Assembly (NCBI RefSeq): GCF_009674495.1
Contig: NZ_WKJN01000010.1
Coordinates: forward strand, 1-64,000
Direction of reading: 5' to 3'
From: Duganella alba
Lineage (GTDB): Bacteria; Pseudomonadota; Gammaproteobacteria; Burkholderiales; Burkholderiaceae_D
DNA length: 64,000 bases
Made by a program: the position numbers and the translations under genes. Shown here in pieces: positions 1-9,143 of the stretch. Each line of letters opens with the position of its first letter. The first letter of the stretch is position 1. The notes beneath the pieces were generated by a model that made no database searches, was not told the origin of the DNA, and was given only the letters and a program-made list of their open reading frames with translations.

Positions 1-249
1 GCGCCGCCGGCCGCCGTGTTCGACCCGGCCATGGCGCGCCAGAAGTCCGCCGCCCTGCTGCCGTCGCTGCAACGCGGCGCGCTGAACGACGCCGCCCTGA
101 CCGCACTGACCGCCGCCCTGACCGGCGCCCCGCCCGCACTGGCGCAACAGCTGAAAGCCGTGCAGGACGCCCTCAACGATTTCGATTTCCCGCAGGCCCT
201 CGCCGCACTGCAAGCACTACAGGCCAGCCTGTCCACGGAGACCCCATGA
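1..249 (+). CDS. C-terminal end of a sensor kinase or multi-domain signalling protein (partial)
   Basis: The frame is open from the first base of the window and stops at 249, so only the last 82 or so residues are visible. They are Ala/Leu-rich and helical, with phrases such as LNDFDFPQALAALQAL. That pattern is common at the C-terminus of hybrid histidine kinases that carry receiver or Hpt-like modules. No catalytic motif lies in the visible part, so the kinase assignment rests on this pattern and on the next gene, a response regulator whose ATG overlaps this stop by 4 nt (ATGA). The pair is almost certainly co-transcribed and translationally coupled. Confidence 0.5.
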   Translation, partial: APPAAVFDPAMARQKSAALLPSLQRGALNDAALTALTAALTGAPPALAQQLKAVQDALNDFDFPQALAALQALQASLSTETP

Positions 250-1244
250 TTACCACCCACCAAGCCAACCAGCCGCAGATCCTCGTGGTCGACGACGAGG
301 CCAGCAACCTGCAGCTGCTGCGCCACATCCTGCAGGACCAGTACCGCCTGCTGTTCGCCAAGGACGGCCCGCGCGCGCTGGAACTAGCGCGCTCCGAACA
401 GCCGCAGCTGATCCTGCTGGACGTGATGATGCCGGGGATGACCGGCTACGAAACCTGCGCCAGGCTGAAGGCCGATCCGGTCACGGCGTCGATTCCCGTC
501 ATCTTCGTCACCGCCCTGAACGACACCGACGACGAGGTGATCGGCTTCGAGGCCGGCGCGGTCGACTACATCACCAAGCCGGTCAGCCCGCCCATCGTGC
601 GCGCCCGCGTGCGCACCCACCTGTCGCTGGTGGGCGTGGATGAACTGAAGAAGACGCGCCTGGAAATCGTCCAGCGCCTCGGCCTGGCGGCCGAATTCAA
701 GGACAACGAGACCGGCCTGCACGTGATCCGCATGAGCCACTACTCGCGCATCCTCGGCCTGGCGCTGGGCATGACCGAGGCGGAAGCGGAAGACCTGCTG
801 CACGCGGCGCCGATGCACGACGTCGGCAAGATCGGCATCCCGGACAACATCCTGCGCAAGCCCGGCCCGCTGGACGCGGAGGAATGGAAGGTGATGCAGT
901 CGCACGCCTCGATCGGCGGCGACATCATCGGCCGCCATCCGCACGGCATGCTGGCGATGGCCTACGACGTCGCCGTCACCCACCACGAGAAGTGGGACGG
1001 CAGCGGCTATCCGAATGGGTTGAAGGGGGAAGAGATTCCGCTGGTCGGCCGCATCGTGGCGATCGCCGACGTGTTCGACGCGCTGACCTCGGCGCGGCCG
1101 TACAAGGAGGCGTGGCCGGTGGAGAAGGCGGTCGCCCACATGCAGGCGCAGCGCGACCTGCATTTCGAAGGCCGCCTGGTCGACATCTTCTTTGACCAGA
1201 TGCCCGCGCTGCTTGACATCAAGGAGCGCTGGGCAGAGCGTTAG
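246..1244 (+). CDS. Two-component response regulator with HD-GYP phosphodiesterase domain
   Basis: The 332-residue protein begins with a CheY-like receiver (about residues 11-125: acidic pair DD at 16-17, phospho-acceptor D59 in LILLDVMMPG, Lys in the TKP motif near 111). A C-terminal HD-GYP domain follows (about 140-325). The HD pair is H191-D192 in HDVGKIGIPD, and HHEKWDGSGYP at 246-256 supplies the GYP signature, so all visible metal and substrate residues are intact. Proteins of this RpfG-like class hydrolyse cyclic di-GMP in the cytoplasm when the receiver is phosphorylated. Its start overlaps the end of the upstream probable sensor kinase gene, which is the likely partner. The convergent alpha-oxoamine synthase gene starts to read 10 nt away. 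Confidence 0.9.
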   Translation: MITTHQANQPQILVVDDEASNLQLLRHILQDQYRLLFAKDGPRALELARSEQPQLILLDVMMPGMTGYETCARLKADPVTASIPVIFVTALNDTDDEVIGFEAGAVDYITKPVSPPIVRARVRTHLSLVGVDELKKTRLEIVQRLGLAAEFKDNETGLHVIRMSHYSRILGLALGMTEAEAEDLLHAAPMHDVGKIGIPDNILRKPGPLDAEEWKVMQSHASIGGDIIGRHPHGMLAMAYDVAVTHHEKWDGSGYPNGLKGEEIPLVGRIVAIADVFDALTSARPYKEAWPVEKAVAHMQAQRDLHFEGRLVDIFFDQMPALLDIKERWAER

Positions 1245-1253
1245 TCCACGCCT

Positions 1254-2474
1254 TTACGCGACCAGGCGTTCGCCGCGGCCGGCCAGGCGCGCCATCACGC
1301 TGACGGCGTGATCGATCTGCGCCCTGGTGTGGCCGGCGTTCATCATGAAGCGCAGGCGGGCCTGGCCCACCGGCGCCGCCGGGAACTGGATCGAGTCCAC
1401 GTGCACGCCCTCGGCGCGCAGTTCCACCGCGTAGCGCTGGCAGGTCTCGGCGTCGCCGATCAGCACCGGCAGGATCGGCGTGGCGGTCGAGATGATGGTG
1501 TAGCCCAGCGGCGCCATGCGCTCGATGAAGTAGCGCTGGTTGTCCCACAGGCGCTGGCGGCGCTGCGGTTCTTCTTCCAGGATGTCCAGCGCGGCCAGCA
1601 GCGCCGCGGCCTGGTCCGGCGGCGGCGGGCAGGTGAAGCCGTAGGCGGAGCTGGTCAGGCGGATCACGTCGCCCACATCCTTTTCCACCGCCACGAAGCC
1701 GCCGATGGAGCCGAGCGCCTTGCTCAGTGTCCCCATCTGCATGATGTTCGGGCTGTAGCAGTTGAAGTGCTCCGAGGTGCCGCCGCCGTTGGCGCCCAGG
1801 ATGCCGGTGGCGTGGGCGTCGTCGATGTACAGCAGCGCGTCGAAGCGCTCGGCCAGCGCCACCAGTTCCGGCAGCGGCGCGATCGTGCCTTCCATGCTGA
1901 ACACGCCGTCGCTGACGATGATCGGCGTGGTGCCTTCCACCGCGCCGGCCTGCAGCAGCGACTCCAGGTGGTTCATGTCGCAATGGCGGTAGTTGTAGCG
2001 CAGCGCGCCCGACATCTGGATGCCTTCGCGGATCGAGATGTGATTGAACTCGTCCGAGTAGTAGGCGTACTTGCGGCGCTTGCGGGCGCGGAAGCCGTGC
2101 AGGCGCGCCAGCGTGGCCGCCTTGACGATCGACGACAGCACGCCGATATTGGTCATATAGCCGGTGACGAACAGCACCGCGTCGCTCTTGTGCTTGAGCG
2201 CGCCGAGGCGGCGCTCCAGCTCGCGGTAGACCTCCAGGTCGCCGCCCAGCAGGCGCGACTCGCAGTTGCCGACGCCATAGCGGTCCAGGCCCGCCTTGGC
2301 CGCTTCCACCAGGCGCGGATGGTTGGCCAGCGCCAGGTAGTTGTTGGTGCTGAAGGACACCACCGATTCGCCTTCCGTGATGAAGGTCGGATCGGGCAGC
2401 GTGCTGTGCACCGACGAGTCGTGGTAGATGGGGTGGTGCTGGAGCCAGCTGGCGATGTCGCTTAAGTCGTGCAT
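1254..2474 (-). CDS. PLP-dependent alpha-oxoamine synthase family protein (possible signal synthase)
   Basis: The 406-residue protein has the alpha-oxoamine synthase fold shared by BioF, Kbl, serine palmitoyltransferase and CqsA/LqsA. Visible motifs are NNYLALANHP (44-53), the glycine-rich start of the substrate pocket, DDAH (218-221), which contacts the PLP pyridine nitrogen, and TLSKALGSIGGF with Schiff-base lysine K252. Such enzymes condense an acyl-CoA with an amino acid and release CO2 and CoA. No bio genes are nearby, which argues against a plain biotin role, and there is no tdh beside it for a Kbl role. It lies tail to tail with a kinase/HD-GYP locus, an arrangement reminiscent of cqsA/lqsA/jqsA autoinducer loci. 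The GSIGG lysine region is nevertheless more BioF-like than CqsA-like. Product unknown. Confidence 0.8.
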   Translation of the reverse strand: MHDLSDIASWLQHHPIYHDSSVHSTLPDPTFITEGESVVSFSTNNYLALANHPRLVEAAKAGLDRYGVGNCESRLLGGDLEVYRELERRLGALKHKSDAVLFVTGYMTNIGVLSSIVKAATLARLHGFRARKRRKYAYYSDEFNHISIREGIQMSGALRYNYRHCDMNHLESLLQAGAVEGTTPIIVSDGVFSMEGTIAPLPELVALAERFDALLYIDDAHATGILGANGGGTSEHFNCYSPNIMQMGTLSKALGSIGGFVAVEKDVGDVIRLTSSAYGFTCPPPPDQAAALLAALDILEEEPQRRQRLWDNQRYFIERMAPLGYTIISTATPILPVLIGDAETCQRYAVELRAEGVHVDSIQFPAAPVGQARLRFMMNAGHTRAQIDHAVSVMARLAGRGERLVA

Positions 2475-2569
2475 GATGGAGGTAGCCGAAAGATATCAGT
2501 CCATCATAGGACCGCGCGGCTTTCCCCAAGCTTGCGGTCACATTACGAATTGGATAGTTGTACTTTTCG

Positions 2570-3928
2570 CTAGATCACCGCCAGCGGCAGCACGATGCGG
2601 GCGATCAGCCCCGGTCCCGCGTCCTCCAGCACCAGCTTGCCGTCGTGCGACTTGGCGGTGGCGCTGACGATGGACAGGCCCAGGCCATTGCCGGGCATGT
2701 GGCGGCTCTTGTCGAGCCGGTAGAAGCGCTGCGTGACGTTGCCAAGTTCGCCGGCCGGAATGCCGGGGCCATTGTCGTGCACCGACATCGACGCCTGGCC
2801 GTGATGCAGGCCGGCGCGCACGTGGATCACCGAGCCGGGACCGGCGTACTTGATGGCGTTGTCCAGCAGGCTGGCGACGGCGCTGGCCAGCAGGTTGCGG
2901 TCGCCGTCCACGTACAGCGAGTCCGGCGCGTCGACCGTCAGCACGATGTGGCTGTCCTCGGCGATGGCCTCGTACATCTCGCCGATGTCGGCCACCACGC
3001 GGCCCAGGTCGAGCCGTTCGAACAGGCGCGCGCGCATGCCCGATTCGGCCTCGGCGATCTGCAGCAGGCGTTCGAACAGGCGGATCAGGTCGTCGATGTC
3101 GTCGATGGCGTCGTGCGCGGCGGTGGCCAGGCGCGGCACCGTCACGTCGTGGCGCAGCGCGTCGTCCAGCCGGCCCCGGATGCGGCTCAACGGCGTGCGC
3201 AGGTCGTGGGCGATGGCGTTGGAGACGTTGCGGATGCCGTCCATCAGCAGCTGGATGCGGTCCAGCATGCGGTTGATGTCGCGGTTGAGCAGCGCGAATT
3301 CGTCGTTGCCGCTGACCGGAATGCGCGGCGTCAGATCGCCCGCCTCGATCTGCGCGGCGGTGCGGCGGATCTGGCCCAGGCGCGACTCGACGCTGCTGCG
3401 GAACAGCATGGCGCCGGCGATGGTCAGCATCAGCGACACGCAGGCGCCGGCCGCCAGCGCGCGCCAGATCACCTCGCGCACCGCGTCTTCCTCGCTGAGG
3501 TCGCGGCCGACGATCAGCACCCCGCCCTGCACCAGGGGCCGCAGATACAGGCGCGCCGGCGCGCTGCGGCCGTAGCGCAGCACGGTGGCCGTCACCAGGT
3601 CCGGCGCGTCGGCCACGCTGGGCCAGGAGCCCAGGTTGCCGGCCAGCGCCACGCCGTCGGCGTCGAGCAGCGCGAAGATTTCGCGGTCGTTGTCGACGCC
3701 GTCGGTCAGCAGCCGGTGCACCTCGGCCTTCAGCGCCTCGCGGTTGCCGTCGCTGACGTTGTCCAGCATGCGTTCGGTCTGGGCCCGGATCTTGCCGTCG
3801 ATATTCTGGTCCAGCACACCGATGGTGCCGCTGTAGAACACCGCCGATACCGCCACGATCGAGGCGATGCCCAGCAGGCCGTAGCCCAGCACCAGCTTGG
3901 CGACGATCGAGGTGCGCAGTCTAAACAC
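2570..3928 (-). CDS. Sensor histidine kinase (HAMP, HisKA, HATPase)
   Basis: The 452-residue inner-membrane kinase has a transmembrane helix at about 10-32, a periplasmic sensor of about 125 residues, a second helix near 160-182, and a HAMP linker. The H-box HDLRTPLSRIR, N-box LLDNAIKYAG, and G-boxes NGPGIP and NGLGLS are all present. It should autophosphorylate on the H-box histidine and pass phosphate to the OmpR-family regulator encoded just upstream. The two genes overlap by 8 nt (3921-3928), which fits translational coupling. No signal can be deduced from the sensor region. It follows a glycosyltransferase operon on the same strand, so a link to envelope polysaccharide control is possible but only inferred. 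Confidence 0.92.
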   Translation of the reverse strand: MFRLRTSIVAKLVLGYGLLGIASIVAVSAVFYSGTIGVLDQNIDGKIRAQTERMLDNVSDGNREALKAEVHRLLTDGVDNDREIFALLDADGVALAGNLGSWPSVADAPDLVTATVLRYGRSAPARLYLRPLVQGGVLIVGRDLSEEDAVREVIWRALAAGACVSLMLTIAGAMLFRSSVESRLGQIRRTAAQIEAGDLTPRIPVSGNDEFALLNRDINRMLDRIQLLMDGIRNVSNAIAHDLRTPLSRIRGRLDDALRHDVTVPRLATAAHDAIDDIDDLIRLFERLLQIAEAESGMRARLFERLDLGRVVADIGEMYEAIAEDSHIVLTVDAPDSLYVDGDRNLLASAVASLLDNAIKYAGPGSVIHVRAGLHHGQASMSVHDNGPGIPAGELGNVTQRFYRLDKSRHMPGNGLGLSIVSATAKSHDGKLVLEDAGPGLIARIVLPLAVI

Positions 3929-4643
3929 CCGGCAGCTCCGCCTCGTCGGGCGGCGCGACGCCCATGCGGTAGCCGACCCCGCGCAGCGTGTGGATCAGCA
4001 TCACCGGGAAGTCCTTGTCCACCTTGGCGCGCAGGCGCGAGATCTGCACGTCGATCACGTTGGTCTGCGGGTCGAAGTGGTAGTCCCACACCGATTCGAG
4101 CAGCATGGTGCGGGTGACCACCTGGTTCTCGTTGCGCATCAGGTATTCCAGCAGGCGGTATTCGCGCGGCTGCAGCGTGATCACCTTGCTGCCGCGCGTG
4201 ACGCGCAGCGTGCGCAGGTCCAGCCGCAGGTCGGCCACCTGCAGCTGCGTGCTGTCGGCGCCGGGGGCGCTGCGGCGCAGCAGCGCTTCCACCCGCGCCA
4301 GCAGCTCGGAGAAGGCGAACGGTTTGGAGAGATAGTCGTCGGCGCCGCCGCGCAGGCCGGTCACGCGGGCGTCGATGGTGGTCAGCGCGCTGACGATGAT
4401 GACCGGCGTCTGCTTGCCCAGCGCGCGCAGCTTGTCGACGATGGACAGGCCGTCGATGCGGCCCGGCAGCATGCGGTCGAGGATGATGATGTCCCAGTCC
4501 TCGCCGGTGGCGTAATCGAGTCCGTCCGGACCGTTGGCGGCGGCGGTGACGATGTAGCCGGCCTCGCGCAGTCCCTTGCAGATGTAGTTGGAAGTTTCGG
4601 CTTCGTCTTCAATAACCAGGCAGCGCACGCGAGTCTCCGACAT
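3921..4643 (-). CDS. OmpR-family response regulator
   Basis: The 240-residue regulator has an N-terminal receiver with the DE acidic pair, phospho-acceptor Asp in IIILDRMLPG and Lys in SKPF. A C-terminal winged-helix domain follows with the typical phrases LQPREYRLLEYLMRN and TLRGVGYRMG. It is the cognate partner of the overlapping histidine kinase and binds DNA to control transcription. The gap to the preceding glycosyltransferase gene is 33 nt on the same strand, so read-through from the polysaccharide operon is possible. The C-terminus is slightly extended (PPDEAELPGV) past the wing. The target genes are not evident. Confidence 0.93.
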   Translation of the reverse strand: MSETRVRCLVIEDEAETSNYICKGLREAGYIVTAAANGPDGLDYATGEDWDIIILDRMLPGRIDGLSIVDKLRALGKQTPVIIVSALTTIDARVTGLRGGADDYLSKPFAFSELLARVEALLRRSAPGADSTQLQVADLRLDLRTLRVTRGSKVITLQPREYRLLEYLMRNENQVVTRTMLLESVWDYHFDPQTNVIDVQISRLRAKVDKDFPVMLIHTLRGVGYRMGVAPPDEAELPGV

Positions 4644-4676
4644 TCTAGTGATGAGCGCTATTCTACCTTGGCGGCG

Positions 4677-5792
4677 CTACCTTGGCCGCGCCGCCAGCTC
4701 GCGGTACAGCGCATGGTAGTTCTGCGCCATGCGTTCGGCGGTGAACAGTTCCCAGTAGCGCGCCTCGGCGCGGCGGCCCATGTCGGCGGCCAGCTCCGGA
4801 TGGTCCCACAGCTTGCGCATGGCGGCGCCCAGCGCCGCCGGATCGTCGGGCGGCACCACCAGCCCGGTCTCGTTGTCGATGTTGATGTAGGTGGTGCCGG
4901 TGCCGATCTCGCTGGAGATCATCGGCTTGCCGAACATCGCGCCTTCCAGCAGCGAGATGCCGAAGGCTTCCGAGCGCAGGTGCGACGGAAACACCATGGC
5001 GTAGCTCAGTTCCAGCAGCGCCGCCTTGTCTTCCTCGTCCACCGCGCCGATGAACTGCACGTGCGTCAGACCCAGGCGCCGCGCGTGCTCCTTCAGCTCC
5101 TGCTCGATCGGGCCGGCGCCGACGATCACCACCGGGTAGTCGACATTGGCCATCGCGTCGAGCAGGATGTGCAGGCCCTTGTAGTAGCGCAGCACGCCGA
5201 CGAACAGGAAGAAGCGCTCGCCGCACTGGGCGCGCCACTTGTCCTTCAGCGCCTGCGACGGCGTCGGATAAATCGACTTATCCAGGCCGTAGGTGATGGT
5301 GCGGGTCTTGTGCTCGAAGCGCTTGAGCACCGGCGACGACGCCAGGTAGTTGGGCGAGGTCGCCACCACGGTGCTGACGTTTTCCAGGAAGCGGCGCTTG
5401 AGCGGGCCATACACGCGCAGCAGGTGCTTCTGGCGCACGATGTCGGAGTGGTAGGTCACCACGCTCGGCTTGTCGATGCGCGCCAGGAAGTGCGCCAGGT
5501 CCATGAACGGCCACGGGAAGTGGTAGTGGATCACGTCCGCCTTGCGCGCCAGGCGCGCCAGCTTGCGGATGGCGGCGAACGAAAAGCCGGTGGAAGCGAT
5601 CTCGAAGTCGAGCGGCACGCGGTGCACGGTGTGGCCTTCGATTTCGATCTCGGACGGGCCGCTGCGGCTCAGGGTCAGCACTTCGTTGGTGACGCCGAGG
5701 CGGCCCGTGCCGACGCACAGCTGGCGTATCACTTGTTCGATACCGCCCCAGGTGTCGGGATAATAGGTCTTGTAGAAATGAAGAACGCGCAT
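4677..5792 (-). CDS. Glycosyltransferase family 4 (WbpZ-like rhamnosyltransferase candidate)
   Basis: The 371-residue GT-B enzyme opens with MRVLHFYKTYYPDTWGGIEQ, the N-terminal acceptor-side loop typical of group 1 transferases. The C-terminal nucleotide-sugar domain carries LFVGVLRYYKGLHILLDAM and SEAFGISLLEGAMFGKPMI, the latter holding the E-x7-E type motif that binds the donor. The N-terminus resembles WbpZ-type transferases of D-rhamnan synthesis, and the upstream genes make GDP-D-rhamnose, so a GDP-rhamnose donor is a sensible inference. It is the last gene of the four-gene polysaccharide operon, 15 nt after the second transferase. Confidence 0.85.
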   Translation of the reverse strand: MRVLHFYKTYYPDTWGGIEQVIRQLCVGTGRLGVTNEVLTLSRSGPSEIEIEGHTVHRVPLDFEIASTGFSFAAIRKLARLARKADVIHYHFPWPFMDLAHFLARIDKPSVVTYHSDIVRQKHLLRVYGPLKRRFLENVSTVVATSPNYLASSPVLKRFEHKTRTITYGLDKSIYPTPSQALKDKWRAQCGERFFLFVGVLRYYKGLHILLDAMANVDYPVVIVGAGPIEQELKEHARRLGLTHVQFIGAVDEEDKAALLELSYAMVFPSHLRSEAFGISLLEGAMFGKPMISSEIGTGTTYINIDNETGLVVPPDDPAALGAAMRKLWDHPELAADMGRRAEARYWELFTAERMAQNYHALYRELAARPR

Positions 5793-5807
5793 GCTCGGGG
5801 TGACAAT

Positions 5808-6974
5808 TCAGTGTGACAGGACGTGGCGATACACGGCGGCGGTTCGGCGCGCCGCCTCGTCCCAGGTGAGCTCCAGCGCGCGACGGCGGCCGGCGGCGAC
5901 GCAGCGCGCGCGCAGCGCGTCGTCGCGTGCCAAGTTGGTCATGGCGGCGGCGATCTCGCCCACCGACAATGGATCGAATTCCAGCGCCGCGCCGGCCGCC
6001 ACTTCCGGCAGCGAGGTGGTGCCGGAGCAGGCCACCGCCACGCCGCTGGCGAAGGCCTCCAGCAGCGGCAGGCCGAAACCTTCGTGCAGCGACGGGAAGA
6101 TGAAGGCGCCGGCGCCGGCGTACAGGTGGCGCAGCTGGAGGTCGTCGGTCAGCCTGTCGAGCCACACGACGTTCTCGCCGCGCTGCTGCGCGGCCTTGAT
6201 GCGGCTGACCAGTTCCTCGCTGCGCCAGCCGGGGGCGCCGACGATCACCAGCTGGCGCGCCGAACGCAGCACCGGCGGCAGCGTCAGGTAGGCTTCCAGC
6301 AGGCGCTCGACGTTCTTGCGCGGCTGCAGCGTGCCGACAAACAGGAAGTAGCCGGCGCGCAGCTGGTGCTGCGCCAGCGTGGCGTCGCGCGCCGCGGCGT
6401 CGGGCTGCTCGTGCCACTCGGCGCGCACGCCGTGATGGACCACGCTGATGCGGTGTTCATCGACGCCGAAGCACTCCACCAGCTCGCGGATGGAGAAGTG
6501 CGAACCGGTCATCACGTGCTGCGCCTTGCGCGCGGCCTTGGCCTGCAGCCAGTTCTTCAGCTTGCGCATTTTCGGGCTGGCCCATTCCGGATGCGAGATC
6601 GGCAGCGCGTCGTGCAATGTCGCCACCACCGGGCAGTCCATGCGCACGATGCGGTAGTCGGTGGCGTGGAACAGGTCCAGCGGCGGCGCCCCCGTGCCCA
6701 GCACCGACTGCGTGCTCAGGTGCACCGACGACGGCAGGATCAGGTCGCCCAGGGTCGCCAGCGGAAACGACAGCGGCAGCGCGCGGCCCACGCTCAGGCG
6801 GCGCGCGTCGCCGGGCGGCGCGAAGGAAAACGGCAGCACCTCGACGCCGGCCTGCGGCAGGTGCTGCAGCAAGCCGTGGGTGTAGACACCGATGCCGTCC
6901 ATGCGGCCGCCGGTCAGCACCGGCTCGGTGGTGGTGGCGGACAGGCCGACACGCAAATGGCGCAGCTGATTCAC
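5808..6974 (-). CDS. Glycosyltransferase family 4
   Basis: The 388-residue GT-B glycosyltransferase has an N-terminal glycine loop (GGRMDGIGVYTHGLL) and a C-terminal domain with YFLFVGTLQPRKNVERLLEA and FPSLHEGFGLPLLEAFASG, which carries the donor-binding glutamates. It is cytoplasmic or membrane-associated. Its ATG overlaps the stop of the rmd gene by 4 nt (6971-6974), showing tight coupling to GDP-rhamnose synthesis. It probably acts with the next transferase to extend a rhamnose-containing glycan. No polymerase, flippase or ABC transporter gene is in view, so the acceptor and export route are unknown. Confidence 0.85.
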   Translation of the reverse strand: MNQLRHLRVGLSATTTEPVLTGGRMDGIGVYTHGLLQHLPQAGVEVLPFSFAPPGDARRLSVGRALPLSFPLATLGDLILPSSVHLSTQSVLGTGAPPLDLFHATDYRIVRMDCPVVATLHDALPISHPEWASPKMRKLKNWLQAKAARKAQHVMTGSHFSIRELVECFGVDEHRISVVHHGVRAEWHEQPDAAARDATLAQHQLRAGYFLFVGTLQPRKNVERLLEAYLTLPPVLRSARQLVIVGAPGWRSEELVSRIKAAQQRGENVVWLDRLTDDLQLRHLYAGAGAFIFPSLHEGFGLPLLEAFASGVAVACSGTTSLPEVAAGAALEFDPLSVGEIAAAMTNLARDDALRARCVAAGRRRALELTWDEAARRTAAVYRHVLSH

Positions 6975-7888
6975 GCCATGTACATCCAGCGCAGCGTCTC
7001 GGCCAGCGGTACGGTCTCGATGGCGCCGGTGACGGCGGCCAGGCGGCGGTTGTCGCCGACCAGGCGCACCACTTCATTGGCGCGCACGAAGGCCGGGTTG
7101 ACGTGAACGTTGATCCGGTAGCCGGCGATATCGGCCATCATGTCGAGCGCCTCGCCCAGCGAGTAGCCGTGGCCGGAGCAGATGTTGACGGTCTGGCCGA
7201 TCGCGGCCGGCACGGCCAGCAGCTTGCGGTAGCTTTGCGCGACCATGCGCACGTCGGAAAAGTCGCGCCACACGTGCAGGTTGCCCAGCTCGATGTCGGC
7301 GGCCTGGCGGCGGAAGTGGGAGACGATTTTCGGCAGCAGGAAGTTCTCGTGCTGGCCGACGCCGGTGTAGTTGAACGGACGCACCACCACCAGCGGCAGC
7401 TTGTCCTGCCACAGGCGCGCCATGTACTCCATCGACAGCTTGCTGACGGCGTAGTCGTTGGCCGGCGCCGCCGGCACGTCCTCGGCGATGACGCCGACGT
7501 CGGTATTGCCATAGACGTTGGCGCTCGAGGCCAGCAGCACCGCCGACGGCTTTTTCTCCAGCGCCGACAGGGCGTCCAGCAGGTTGCGGGTGCCGACCAC
7601 GTTGACGCGGTAGATCTGGTCGACGTCGCCGTGGGCGACAAAGGCGATGGCGGCCAGGTGCGCCACCACGTCCGGCTGCACCTGCTGCACCACGGCGGCC
7701 AGGCCGGCGCGGTCCAGCAGGTCGACCGCGAACTCGCCCGCCCTGTCACCATCGCCGGCCGCGTGGCCGGGCGTGGTGGTGCCGAACACCTGGTAGCCGG
7801 CCGCGCGCAGTTCCTGCGCGACGTAATGGCCGGTGAAGCCGGACAAACCGGTGATCAGGGCGCGCTTGCCCGCTCCTTCAGCAGCCAT
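6971..7888 (-). CDS. rmd: GDP-6-deoxy-D-mannose reductase (GDP-4-keto-6-deoxy-D-mannose reductase)
   Basis: The 305-residue extended short-chain dehydrogenase starts with the NAD(P) loop ALITGLSGFTGHYVAQEL and has the catalytic YAVSKLSMEY (Y-x3-K) and an upstream Ser in LASSANVYG. With the adjacent gmd product it would convert GDP-4-keto-6-deoxymannose to GDP-D-rhamnose. Rmd is preferred over a GDP-fucose synthase (Fcl) because that enzyme has a different N-terminus and is an epimerase-reductase, but a related NAD-dependent sugar epimerase is not excluded. It lies 15 nt downstream of gmd and overlaps the next glycosyltransferase start. Confidence 0.82.
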   Translation of the reverse strand: MAAEGAGKRALITGLSGFTGHYVAQELRAAGYQVFGTTTPGHAAGDGDRAGEFAVDLLDRAGLAAVVQQVQPDVVAHLAAIAFVAHGDVDQIYRVNVVGTRNLLDALSALEKKPSAVLLASSANVYGNTDVGVIAEDVPAAPANDYAVSKLSMEYMARLWQDKLPLVVVRPFNYTGVGQHENFLLPKIVSHFRRQAADIELGNLHVWRDFSDVRMVAQSYRKLLAVPAAIGQTVNICSGHGYSLGEALDMMADIAGYRINVHVNPAFVRANEVVRLVGDNRRLAAVTGAIETVPLAETLRWMYMA

Positions 7889-7903
7889 GGGGCCTCCTTG
7901 AAC

Positions 7904-9067
<1,164 letters not shown>

Positions 9068-9093
9068 TCACTTACATCTTGTTACCAGGCAAG

Positions 9094-9128
9094 AAAAAGC
9101 CGGTTCGGCCCCGAGGGGCGGAACCGGC
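9094..9128 (-). terminator. Rho-independent terminator of maeB
   Basis: Arms GCCGGTTC (9099-9106) and GAACCGGC (9121-9128) pair perfectly, with an inner CCCC/GGGG stem around a 2-nt GA loop. On the minus strand the hairpin is followed by TTTTT (9098-9094). It lies 16 nt beyond the maeB stop and insulates the gmd promoter. Confidence 0.85.
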
Positions 9129-9143
9129 CTGATGGGATGAGGC

